Position numbers and translations under genes: made by a program
The notes under the pieces: generated by a model
Databases searched by the model: none
Told to the model about the DNA's origin: nothing
What the model saw: the letters and a program-made list of their open reading frames with translations, nothing else
Part shown: piece after piece, positions 43,148-50,587 of the stretch
Layout of the letters: every line of letters starts with the position of its first letter
Numbering within the stretch: the stretch's first letter is position 1
DNA from: Flavobacterium urumqiense
GTDB taxonomy: Bacteria; Bacteroidota; Bacteroidia; Flavobacteriales; Flavobacteriaceae
Assembly (NCBI RefSeq): GCF_900108015.1
Contig: NZ_FNVP01000002.1
Location: 62,001-126,000, forward strand
DNA length: 64,000 nt
Direction of reading: 5' to 3'

Positions 43148-43349
43148 AAAAAAGAGTATACCAATGCTGAAGTTACCGTGGTATGGCAATTTGGTAAATG
43201 CATTCAATCGGGCAACTCCGTTCGCAATAATCCCGCTGTATTTCAACCTAGAGAAAAATCGTGGATTAAAATTGAATATTTTTCGACAAAAAAAATTATC
43301 GATACGGTAAAGAAATGTCCATGGGAGCGTTAACGTAGTACAAGAATAA
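43148..43349 (+). pseudogene. YjdI-like 4Fe-4S mono-cluster protein remnant
   Basis: One frame reads EYTNAEVTVVWQFGKCIQSG then NSVRNNPAVFQPREKSWIKI and a truncated IIDTVKKCPWER-stop at 43333. Functional YjdI-type domains have C at the position of S in GNSV and end KCPSGALS. A 2-base deletion after KCP explains the altered end, and no start codon remains. The protein would have held an iron-sulfur cluster. Its position directly after the OsmC gene fits a conserved stress cluster. Confidence 0.75.
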
Positions 43350-43370
43350 ATAATAAATTTCATTTTGAAA

Positions 43371-43410
43371 GAAAAGCGTTGTGTACATATTCAACGCTTT
43401 TCTTGTTTCT
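43371..43410 (+). terminator. Terminator downstream of the OsmC/YjdI region
   Basis: A perfect 11-base stem GAAAAGCGTTG / CAACGCTTTTC with a 10-base loop is followed by a T-rich tail on the plus strand. Confidence 0.75.
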
Positions 43411-43431
43411 TGAAATCCTATAGTTTCTTTT

Positions 43432-43530
43432 TAGCCCTGATGGAAGCGGAAATCCTCGCAGAGATTGCAGCGTACAGCAGGAGAAATATTCATAAGTAGA
43501 ACAAAAGTTGGTGCTCCTAAAAAAAATACT
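43432..43530 (+). repeat. Interspersed palindromic repeat, copy C
   Basis: TAGCCCTGATGGAAGCGGAA then ATCC, a very short centre, GATTGCAGCG, CAGCAGGAG and, after a spacer, GCTCCTAAAAAAAATA. The same left arm and right end are found in copy A. The element ends at the fabD promoter. Confidence 0.75.
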
Positions 43531-43537
43531 ATTTTTG
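43508..43537 (+). promoter_or_regulatory. Promoter of fabD
   Basis: TTG at 43508-43510, 19-base spacer and TATTTTTG at 43530-43537, 25 bases before the ATG; the -33 box lies inside repeat copy C. Confidence 0.6.
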
Positions 43538-43562
43538 TCCCCACAAATTTAAACCGACAACA

Positions 43563-44435
43563 ATGAAAGCATACGTATTTCCAGGTCAAGGCGCACAATT
43601 CACCGGAATGGGCAAAGACTTATATGAAAACTCCCCCTTGGCAAAGGAATTATTCGAAAAAGCGAACGAAATATTAGGTTTCCGCATCACAGATATCATG
43701 TTTGAAGGTACGGCCGAGGAATTGAAAGAGACCAAAGTTACGCAACCAGCTGTTTTCTTACATTCGGTTATTTTGGCTAAAACTTTGGAAGATTTCAAAC
43801 CAGAAATGGTGGCGGGACATTCATTGGGCGAATTTTCAGCATTGGTAGCAAATGGCTCTTTATCATTTGAAGACGGACTGCGATTGGTTTCCCAACGCGC
43901 TTTGGCGATGCAAAAAGCCTGCGAAATAAAACCTTCGACTATGGCTGCCGTCTTAGGATTAGCGGACAACATCGTAGAAGAAGTTTGCGATTCGATTGAC
44001 GGAATCGTAGTCGCTGCAAATTATAACTGCCCAGGACAATTAGTAATTTCAGGAGAAACGATTGCGGTAGAAAAAGCCTGTGAAGCGATGAAAGCCGCTG
44101 GAGCAAAACGTGCTTTATTATTACCTGTTGGAGGTGCTTTTCATTCTCCAATGATGGAACCGGCAAGAGAAGAACTGGCCGCTGCTATTGAAGCAACTAC
44201 TTTCTCTACTCCTATTTGCCCGGTTTATCAAAACGTAACGGCAACTGCGGTTTCTGATCCTAATGAGATCAAGAAAAACCTAATCATACAATTGACTGCT
44301 CCAGTAAAATGGACACAATCCGTACAACAAATGATAAAAGACGGAGCTACTTTGTTTACCGAAGTGGGTCCAGGAAAAGTATTAGCTGGGTTGATTGGGA
44401 AAATCGATAAAGAAGCGGTAACTGCGAATGCATAG
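43563..44435 (+). CDS. fabD: Malonyl-CoA:ACP transacylase
   Basis: A 290-residue enzyme: FPGQGAQFTGMGKDLY at the N terminus, the GHSLGE nucleophile elbow with S87, an R in QRALAMQ and the catalytic histidine in VGGAFHSPMM near residue 198. It transfers malonyl groups from CoA to acyl carrier protein at the start of fatty acid synthesis. The length is typical. It stands alone with a promoter at the edge of a palindromic repeat. Confidence 0.95.
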   Translation: MKAYVFPGQGAQFTGMGKDLYENSPLAKELFEKANEILGFRITDIMFEGTAEELKETKVTQPAVFLHSVILAKTLEDFKPEMVAGHSLGEFSALVANGSLSFEDGLRLVSQRALAMQKACEIKPSTMAAVLGLADNIVEEVCDSIDGIVVAANYNCPGQLVISGETIAVEKACEAMKAAGAKRALLLPVGGAFHSPMMEPAREELAAAIEATTFSTPICPVYQNVTATAVSDPNEIKKNLIIQLTAPVKWTQSVQQMIKDGATLFTEVGPGKVLAGLIGKIDKEAVTANA

Positions 44436-44550
44436 TATTCAATTTTGAAATGATTACAAATTAAATCCTAGTGAACATCAGTTTGTGGGGATTTTTTTTA
44501 TCTTTATAATATGAGTTCATCTCAATTATTAATTTATTAAAATAAAAAAA

Positions 44551-44802
44551 ATGAAAAAAGCACTTTTAGGATTAGCATTTATTGCCACTTTAATGACTTC
44601 TTGTAAAAAAGAAACAAAAGACGAAGTAAAAGAGGCCACTGAAGCAGTTGGGAATGAAATGGGAGAGGCTATGGATACAGCAGCTGTAAAAGTTGACGCT
44701 GCAGTTGATTCTACTAAGGTTAAAGCTGGAGAAACTCTTGAAAGAGGAGCTGAAAAAATGGATGAAGCCGCTGAAAAATTAAAAGAAGCAGGAAAAAAAT
44801 AA
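44551..44802 (+). CDS. Small predicted lipoprotein with coiled-coil-like helix
   Basis: The 83-residue product has a lipoprotein signal (KKALLGLAFIATLMTSCKK, lipobox cysteine at about 18). A mature part follows made almost entirely of K, E, A and D with a heptad-like spacing, predicted as one long helix. It resembles the Ala-rich lipoprotein at 54988 in layout. Short helical lipoproteins of this kind in the Bacteroidota have no established function. It is a single gene with a following bidirectional terminator. Confidence 0.75.
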   Translation: MKKALLGLAFIATLMTSCKKETKDEVKEATEAVGNEMGEAMDTAAVKVDAAVDSTKVKAGETLERGAEKMDEAAEKLKEAGKK

Positions 44803-44885
44803 TTCCAAAAAAACTGAATTGAAGGCCTTAACGAATTATAAATTAAGAAAATCAATGTTTGGCCGCAGTTTTCCTTAAGCAGAAA

Positions 44886-44917
44886 AAATCCCAAATTATA
44901 TTGATAATTTGGGATTT
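44886..44917. terminator. Bidirectional terminator between the lipoprotein gene and galE
   Basis: A perfect stem AAATCCCAAATTAT / ATAATTTGGGATTT with a 4-base loop lies between two convergent genes. Confidence 0.8.
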
Positions 44918-44954
44918 CTATTTTCTAAACTGAATACTGCAACTGCAGACTGAA

Positions 44955-45968
44955 CTAACTTCTAATTTTTTGTTCCCATTTCCAGGCACTTGTCAACGCT
45001 TCTTCTAAGGTGGAATGTGCTTTCCAGCCTAGAACAGTATTAGCTTTATCGGTATTGGCATATGCTGAGATAATATCACCTTCTCTACGGGCAACTATTT
45101 TGTAAGGTAATTTTTTACCGCTAACTTTTTCGAAAGTATGAATGACTTCAAGAACGGAACTTCCTGTCCCTGTTCCCAGATTAAAGGTTTCTACTTTGGC
45201 TAGATTTTTTTTGTTTAATAACCTTTTTAAAGCAATTACGTGAGCTTTTGCCAAATCGACTACATGGATATAATCACGAATACAAGTTCCATCAGGAGTA
45301 GGATAATCATCTCCATAAACGGATAATTCTTTTCGCAAACCAAAACCGGTTTGTGTAATAAATGGCACTAAATTTTGTGGTACGCCTATAGGCAATTCCC
45401 CAATTTCAGCGGATGGATGTGCTCCAATAGGATTGAAATAGCGCAATAGAATGGCATTGATATCAGATATTTTTGCTACATCAGTGATGATTTCTTCCCC
45501 TATTTGTTTGGTATTTCCATAAGGTGACATAGCCGTTTGAATTGATGCATCTTCAGTAATAGGCATTTTTTCGGCTTGACCATAAACAGTACAAGAGGAG
45601 CTGAAAATAAAGCTGGCTTCCTGTTTTTTTTGTAATTCCTGCAAAACATATACCAACGCATTGATATTGTTTTCATAATACAACAAAGGATTTTCAACAC
45701 TCTCACCAACTGCCTTTGACGCAGCAAAATGGATTACCCCAGAAATATCATGATGTCTTTTGAAAAAATCCTGCACTTTATCTTTTTCACGCAAATCTAA
45801 TTTTTCGAATGCAGGAATTTTTCCTGTAACGGCTTGAATTCCGTCTAATACACTCAAAGAAGTATTAGAAAGATTATCTACAACTAGTACCTCAAAATCT
45901 TCATTTTGTAATTCGACTACTGTATGAGATCCTATAAAACCTAAACCTCCTGTTACTAGTATTTTCAT
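44955..45968 (-). CDS. galE: UDP-glucose 4-epimerase
   Basis: A 337-residue short-chain dehydrogenase-type epimerase. The NAD-binding loop GGLGFIGSHT is at 7-16, the catalytic YxxxK appears in SPYGNTKQIGEE, SSSCTVYGQ contains the serine, and RYFNPIGAHPS is the family's substrate loop. It interconverts UDP-glucose and UDP-galactose for surface polysaccharide synthesis. It follows a DegT-type aminotransferase by 6 bases, so the two form a sugar-nucleotide operon. Confidence 0.95.
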   Translation of the reverse strand: MKILVTGGLGFIGSHTVVELQNEDFEVLVVDNLSNTSLSVLDGIQAVTGKIPAFEKLDLREKDKVQDFFKRHHDISGVIHFAASKAVGESVENPLLYYENNINALVYVLQELQKKQEASFIFSSSCTVYGQAEKMPITEDASIQTAMSPYGNTKQIGEEIITDVAKISDINAILLRYFNPIGAHPSAEIGELPIGVPQNLVPFITQTGFGLRKELSVYGDDYPTPDGTCIRDYIHVVDLAKAHVIALKRLLNKKNLAKVETFNLGTGTGSSVLEVIHTFEKVSGKKLPYKIVARREGDIISAYANTDKANTVLGWKAHSTLEEALTSAWKWEQKIRS

Positions 45969-45974
45969 GATCTA

Positions 45975-47105
45975 TTATTTCAAAAATTCTAAAACGCTGT
46001 CCGTGATAAATTTAATTTGTTCTTCGTCTAGTTCTGTATGCATTGGTAACGAAATTACTTCTTTGACCAATTGGTTGGTTACAGGAAAATCCTCTTCTTT
46101 ATATCTTGCATCTAAATATGCTTTTTGTGCATGCAACGGAATTGGGTAATAAATCGCACAAGGAATACCTTTGTCAAGCAAATGTTGCATCAAGCCATCT
46201 CTATCTGCATTCACAATCCTCAATGTGTATTGATGAAAAACATGGCAGTCACAAATGTCACATATACTTGGCGATACAATATTTTTATGTCCTTCAAAAG
46301 CTGCCGAATATTTTCTGGCTGCGTCTTGCCTTGCTTTGTTGTAAGCATCTAACAAAGGTAATTTTGCATTCAAAACTGCGGCTTGTACACTATCTAAACG
46401 TGAGTTCACTCCTACTACATCATGATGATAGCGTTCGTACATTCCGTGATTTACAATCCCACGAAGTTTGTGGGCCAAAGTATCATCGTTTGTAAAAATG
46501 GCTCCACCATCACCATAACATCCTAAATTTTTACTAGGAAAAAAGGATGTTGATCCTACATGTCCTATCGTTCCAGCTTTCTTTTTTGTCCCATCAGAAA
46601 ACTTGCAATTGGCTCCAATAGCTTGTGCATTATCTTCTATTACAAATAGGTTATGTTCTTTGGCCAAAGCCATAATTGCTTCCATATTCGCCGCGCGTCC
46701 AAATAAATGTACGGGAACAATCGCTTTGGTTTTTGGTGTAATGGCGCGTTTTATTCCTTCGATAGAAATATTCATATTATGGATATCCACATCTACCAAA
46801 ACCGGCGTAAGTTGCAACAAGGCAATCACTTCAACAGTTGCGGCAAAAGTAAAATCAGCAGTGATTACCTCATCTCCAGGCTTCAAATCTAATCCCATCA
46901 TAGCAATTTGTAACGCATCAGTTCCGTTTGCACATGGAATTACATGTTTTACGTCTAAATAGTCTTCTAAAGATTTTTGGAATTGATGAACTTGCGGTCC
47001 GTTAATATAGGTATTGGTATCTAAAACTTCTTGAATAGACACATTTACAGTATCCTTTATTTTATCATATTGACTTTTTAAGTCAACCATTTGAATTTTT
47101 TTCAT
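45975..47105 (-). CDS. DegT/DnrJ/EryC1/StrS-family sugar aminotransferase
   Basis: A 376-residue PLP enzyme: PCANGTDALQIAMMGL near 57-72, EDNAQAIGA near 157-165, and SFFPSKNLGCYGDGG with the PLP lysine K192. VNSRLDSVQAAVL and YPIPLHAQ are the conserved C-terminal elements. It transfers an amino group to a keto sugar nucleotide, probably to build an amino sugar for lipopolysaccharide O antigen or glycoprotein glycan. It is the first gene of the pair with galE; a TTG/TATTTTTG promoter lies about 95 bases upstream. The exact sugar is not known. Confidence 0.9.
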   Translation of the reverse strand: MKKIQMVDLKSQYDKIKDTVNVSIQEVLDTNTYINGPQVHQFQKSLEDYLDVKHVIPCANGTDALQIAMMGLDLKPGDEVITADFTFAATVEVIALLQLTPVLVDVDIHNMNISIEGIKRAITPKTKAIVPVHLFGRAANMEAIMALAKEHNLFVIEDNAQAIGANCKFSDGTKKKAGTIGHVGSTSFFPSKNLGCYGDGGAIFTNDDTLAHKLRGIVNHGMYERYHHDVVGVNSRLDSVQAAVLNAKLPLLDAYNKARQDAARKYSAAFEGHKNIVSPSICDICDCHVFHQYTLRIVNADRDGLMQHLLDKGIPCAIYYPIPLHAQKAYLDARYKEEDFPVTNQLVKEVISLPMHTELDEEQIKFITDSVLEFLK

Positions 47106-47197
47106 GGAGATTTTCTTTAAAATTTATCCTTTAACTGATTTAAGGATGACGTTAGTTTAAGGTTTGAAGTTGCTAAACACCTTTTTTAAACGTAGAA

Positions 47198-47227
47198 CAA
47201 AAATAGTTATTTAATGACTTATTACAA
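47198..47227 (-). promoter_or_regulatory. Promoter of the DegT-galE pair
   Basis: On the minus strand TTG (47227-47225), 19 bases and TATTTTTG (47205-47198) fit the consensus. A 92-base leader follows before the ATG. Confidence 0.55.
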
Positions 47228-47273
47228 TGAAAATTATTCAAAGTGATGTAATTTAGCACACAAATTTTTAACG

Positions 47274-48500
47274 ATGCTTTTCCTTTATAATTTATTTGTG
47301 GTTTTCGCTTCACAAGCCTTAAAACTAGTCGCTACCTTCAGTCCGAAAATTAAACTTTTTGTGGACGGTCGAAAAGTTGCTTTTCCAACTTTGGAACAAA
47401 AAATAAAACCTTCTGATAAAACGATTTGGTTTCATGCCGCATCACTTGGTGAATACGAGCAAGGACTTCCGGTAATCGAAAAAATTAAAGAAAAATTTCC
47501 TTCCCATAAAATCGTAGTTACTTTTTTTTCGCCTTCAGGTTATGAAGTTCGTAAAAACAATACGGTTGCGGATGTCACGGTTTATTTGCCATTAGATACT
47601 AAGAAAAATGCACAACAATTTTTGAAACTTATACATCCTGATTTAGTGTTTTTTATCAAATATGAGTATTGGCCTAATTATTTATTTGAACTCAAAAAAT
47701 TAAATACTAAAACCTATTTAGTTTCTGGAATTCTTAGAAAGAACCAACTGTTTTTCAAATGGTATGGCGGTTTTTACCGAGAAGCGCTGGATGCGTTCAC
47801 GTACTTTTTTGTTCAAAATGAAACTTCTAAAAAGCTACTGCAGCAGTTAGGGAAAAGTAATGTTGCTGTTTCTGGTGACACCCGATTTGATCGAGTGGCC
47901 ACAATTTTAGAAAAAGACAATTCGTTGGATTTTATCTCTGATTTTAAAAACAACACACTCACTATTGTCGTGGGAAGTTCATGGCCAAAAGATGAAGATT
48001 TAATAGTGAATTTTATCAATTCTAACAAATACAATGTCAAATTTATAATTGCGCCACATAACATAAAAGAAGAACAAATTCAGAATTTAAAAAACAGCAT
48101 CACCAAAAAAACTGTTTTATTCTCTGAAAAAGAAGGACGGAATCTCGCTGATTTCGATGTGTTTATTATTGACACGATTGGCATTTTGACAAAAATCTAC
48201 AGTTATGCGGATATTGCTTATGTCGGCGGCGGTTTCGGGAATCCCGGAGTTCACAATGTATTAGAGCCGGCAACCTTTGGAGTTCCAATCATTATTGGAC
48301 CCAACTATTCCCATTTTGCAGAAGCAATCGCGCTGGTCAATATGGATGCCTGTGTTGCGGTTGCCAATCAAAAAGAATTGAACGAAGCCCTTGAAAACCT
48401 AATACGCAATGCTCACATCCGAAATGAAAAAGGACACATGTGCAGTACTTTTGTACAAATGAATAAGGGCGCAACCAAAGTTATTACGAGTCGACTATAA
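47274..48500 (+). CDS. kdtA: 3-deoxy-D-manno-octulosonic acid transferase (WaaA/KdtA)
   Basis: A 408-residue GT30-type glycosyltransferase with an N-terminal membrane-associated segment. WFHAASLGEYEQGLPVIEKI includes the family's conserved glutamate. FIKYEYWPNYL and YVGGGFGNPGVHNVLEPATF with GPNYSHFAEA form the CMP-Kdo-binding C-terminal domain. It attaches Kdo to lipid A precursor. A 5'-truncated second copy exists at 54014, and a 145-base tract (47902-48046) is identical between them while both flanks differ, indicating a conversion event. Confidence 0.93.
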   Translation: MLFLYNLFVVFASQALKLVATFSPKIKLFVDGRKVAFPTLEQKIKPSDKTIWFHAASLGEYEQGLPVIEKIKEKFPSHKIVVTFFSPSGYEVRKNNTVADVTVYLPLDTKKNAQQFLKLIHPDLVFFIKYEYWPNYLFELKKLNTKTYLVSGILRKNQLFFKWYGGFYREALDAFTYFFVQNETSKKLLQQLGKSNVAVSGDTRFDRVATILEKDNSLDFISDFKNNTLTIVVGSSWPKDEDLIVNFINSNKYNVKFIIAPHNIKEEQIQNLKNSITKKTVLFSEKEGRNLADFDVFIIDTIGILTKIYSYADIAYVGGGFGNPGVHNVLEPATFGVPIIIGPNYSHFAEAIALVNMDACVAVANQKELNEALENLIRNAHIRNEKGHMCSTFVQMNKGATKVITSRL

Positions 48501-48606
48501 ACTCGAATTCAAACACGAAAAGATATAAATTCAACAAAGTGTCACTGTTTAATTTGTTACAATTTGTAGAATCTGTATCTCTATAAGTCTTATTCCATGA
48601 TTGCGG

Positions 48607-49329
48607 CTACAAACTCAGCTTTTCCTTGAAATTGCTGGCTTGTCTTCTGGAAATCTCCACTTTAATTTCTTTTGGAAGCTCTGCTAAAAGATTTCCGCTA
48701 AACCACGTTTCGATTTTGACAATGTATTGCACATTTACAATCTGATTTCTATTTGCTCTAAAGAAAAATTTCTCGGGAAGTTTTTCCTCAATTTGGTTTA
48801 ATGATTTGTTGATAATCGCTTTTTCATTTTGAAAAAATACTTTCGTGTAATTACCATCCACTTCAAACAAGTAAATGTCCGAGATTTTTACCAGCCAGCA
48901 TTTTTCACCATCTCTGATAAAAATTTGATTGTCCAAAGCCAGCTTCTTTTCACTTTTTTCGGCCTTTTCAATCAAATTGGTATTTACTTTTTCTATCGCT
49001 TGTGCAAACCTTATTGGATTAATTGGCTTTAATAAATAATCGAGCGCATTATACTCAAAAGACTTGATTGCATACTCATCGAAAGCAGTCGTAAAAACCG
49101 TAATAGGTACATTATCGAGCATTTCAAGCAAGGTAAAACCATCTTTTTCAGGCATGTTGATATCCAGAAAAAGCAAGTCGGGCTGAACAGCATTGATGAG
49201 TTCAAATCCCAAATCCACATTTTCGGCTTCGCCAATGATTTGAATTTCAGGGTGATTTTTTATTAATTCCTTCAGCTCATTGCGAGCCAAACGGGAATCT
49301 TCTACTATGACAGCTTTTATTTTTTTCAT
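48607..49329 (-). CDS. LytTR-family DNA-binding response regulator
   Basis: A 240-residue protein with an N-terminal receiver domain (phospho-acceptor D56 in LLFLDINMPEKDG; K near 105 in YLLKPI) and a C-terminal LytTR DNA-binding domain (about 140-238, with RANRNQIVNVQYI). It partners the LytS-like histidine kinase encoded immediately upstream, 6 bases away. LytTR regulators bind direct repeats at promoters and often control autolysis, surface or carbon-use genes; no target is visible here. Confidence 0.93.
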   Translation of the reverse strand: MKKIKAVIVEDSRLARNELKELIKNHPEIQIIGEAENVDLGFELINAVQPDLLFLDINMPEKDGFTLLEMLDNVPITVFTTAFDEYAIKSFEYNALDYLLKPINPIRFAQAIEKVNTNLIEKAEKSEKKLALDNQIFIRDGEKCWLVKISDIYLFEVDGNYTKVFFQNEKAIINKSLNQIEEKLPEKFFFRANRNQIVNVQYIVKIETWFSGNLLAELPKEIKVEISRRQASNFKEKLSL

Positions 49330-49335
49330 CAGTTA

Positions 49336-50418
49336 CTAAGAAATAGGTAGTACTATCTTGGCAACAACTTCATTTTCAACTTCACTTAGTGAAAAAGTTG
49401 CTGTTTCGCCATAAATTAAGTGTAATCTTCTTTGAATATTTTTGAGACCTAATTGGGTTGTACCTTTTTGCTGCGACAGTTGCCCTGTATTGTTGACTTG
49501 AATGTGTAAATCGGTGTTTTCTTCTTTGATTTTCAACAGTAAAATACCACCGTTTTTTATTTGCGAAATTCCGTGTTTAATGGCATTTTCAACTAACATT
49601 TGAATAATCATAGGTGGAATGTGCAATTTCAAAGTCGTTTCTTCTATTTCGGCAACAAATTGCAATCGGTCTTCCAGTTGAATTTTTGAGATAGCGATAA
49701 AGTTTTCGACCATTTCAATTTCTTCATCTAAAGCAATGGTATTGTTCTCGCTTTTGGTCAAAGAATACCGTAACATCTCGGACAATCTGGTAATCATTTC
49801 CCTTGATTTAGCTGGATTTTCCAGAATCAAACCGCGAATATTGTTTAGGCTGTTAAACATAAAATGCGGGTTAATTTGTCCTTTCAAAGCATTGATTTGT
49901 GACTCTTTGAGCGTAGACTCTAACTCTAACCGATTCATTTTGTTGTCCTTTAAAAGCAAGATAGCCTTAACAACAGAATATGAAATTATCCATAAAAAAA
50001 ACAAAATAGAAAACAAAATGATGAATATAATATTTGCCACTAAAGTTTGGCTGGGGTGATTTAAAACTTCTGGCCTTTTATACACATACGTAAGCATTAA
50101 ATAGTTATACCCCATAATGAATGAATAATATGTAGCAATTGAGATCACAAACACTACAATTATTTTAAAAAAATCAATTTTAGTAAAACTTTCAAAATCA
50201 ATGTTTTTGTTAAAAAAATACCTTACTGAATAAGTCACAATAAGTATAGCTATAGTAAAGGATACATAATCCAAAACCAATTGCCATTTTTCATATCCTA
50301 AAACATTTTTTTTAGGATCTAACATTTGAGGTATAAATATAAATCCCAACAGAATTGTCCAGATAAAAATTTGAATAACCCAAAAAGTATTTTTTCTATT
50401 TGAGATTTTTTCCATCAC
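49336..50418 (-). CDS. LytS/YehU-type membrane sensor histidine kinase
   Basis: A 360-residue protein: four hydrophobic segments (about 12-31, 48-68, 84-108, 127-152), then the His_kinase core (PF06580 type) with the phospho-acceptor H185 in INPHFMFNSLNNIRGL. An ATP-binding part follows (PPMIIQMLVENAIKHGI as the N box and GLKNIQRRL as part of the G box). There is no periplasmic sensor domain, so the signal is probably sensed in the membrane. It is co-transcribed with the LytTR regulator. Confidence 0.92.
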   Translation of the reverse strand: MMEKISNRKNTFWVIQIFIWTILLGFIFIPQMLDPKKNVLGYEKWQLVLDYVSFTIAILIVTYSVRYFFNKNIDFESFTKIDFFKIIVVFVISIATYYSFIMGYNYLMLTYVYKRPEVLNHPSQTLVANIIFIILFSILFFLWIISYSVVKAILLLKDNKMNRLELESTLKESQINALKGQINPHFMFNSLNNIRGLILENPAKSREMITRLSEMLRYSLTKSENNTIALDEEIEMVENFIAISKIQLEDRLQFVAEIEETTLKLHIPPMIIQMLVENAIKHGISQIKNGGILLLKIKEENTDLHIQVNNTGQLSQQKGTTQLGLKNIQRRLHLIYGETATFSLSEVENEVVAKIVLPIS

Positions 50419-50536
50419 CTTAGTTTTCTTTTTATGATGTCAGTTCTGTGCAATACTCCACAAACTTTATTACTGTTATTAAAATAAGTTTCACCATTTT
50501 TTTTCGAGTTTAAAATTATAATAAATATTTAAAAAA

Positions 50537-50564
50537 TTTGGCGAAGCACAGACACTTCGCCAAA
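50537..50564 (-). terminator. Terminator after the S9 peptidase gene
   Basis: A perfect 10-base stem TTTGGCGAAG / CTTCGCCAAA followed by six T on the minus strand, shortly past the peptidase stop at 50588. Confidence 0.8.
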
Positions 50565-50587
50565 GTTATACTTTTTAAAATTAATTT

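Noticed and set aside
44529..44894. Minus-strand ORF opposite the small lipoprotein at 44551
   Set aside because: It is a Ser/Ala-rich shadow of the KEA-rich reading frame; the plus-strand frame has the lipobox and the terminator fits it.
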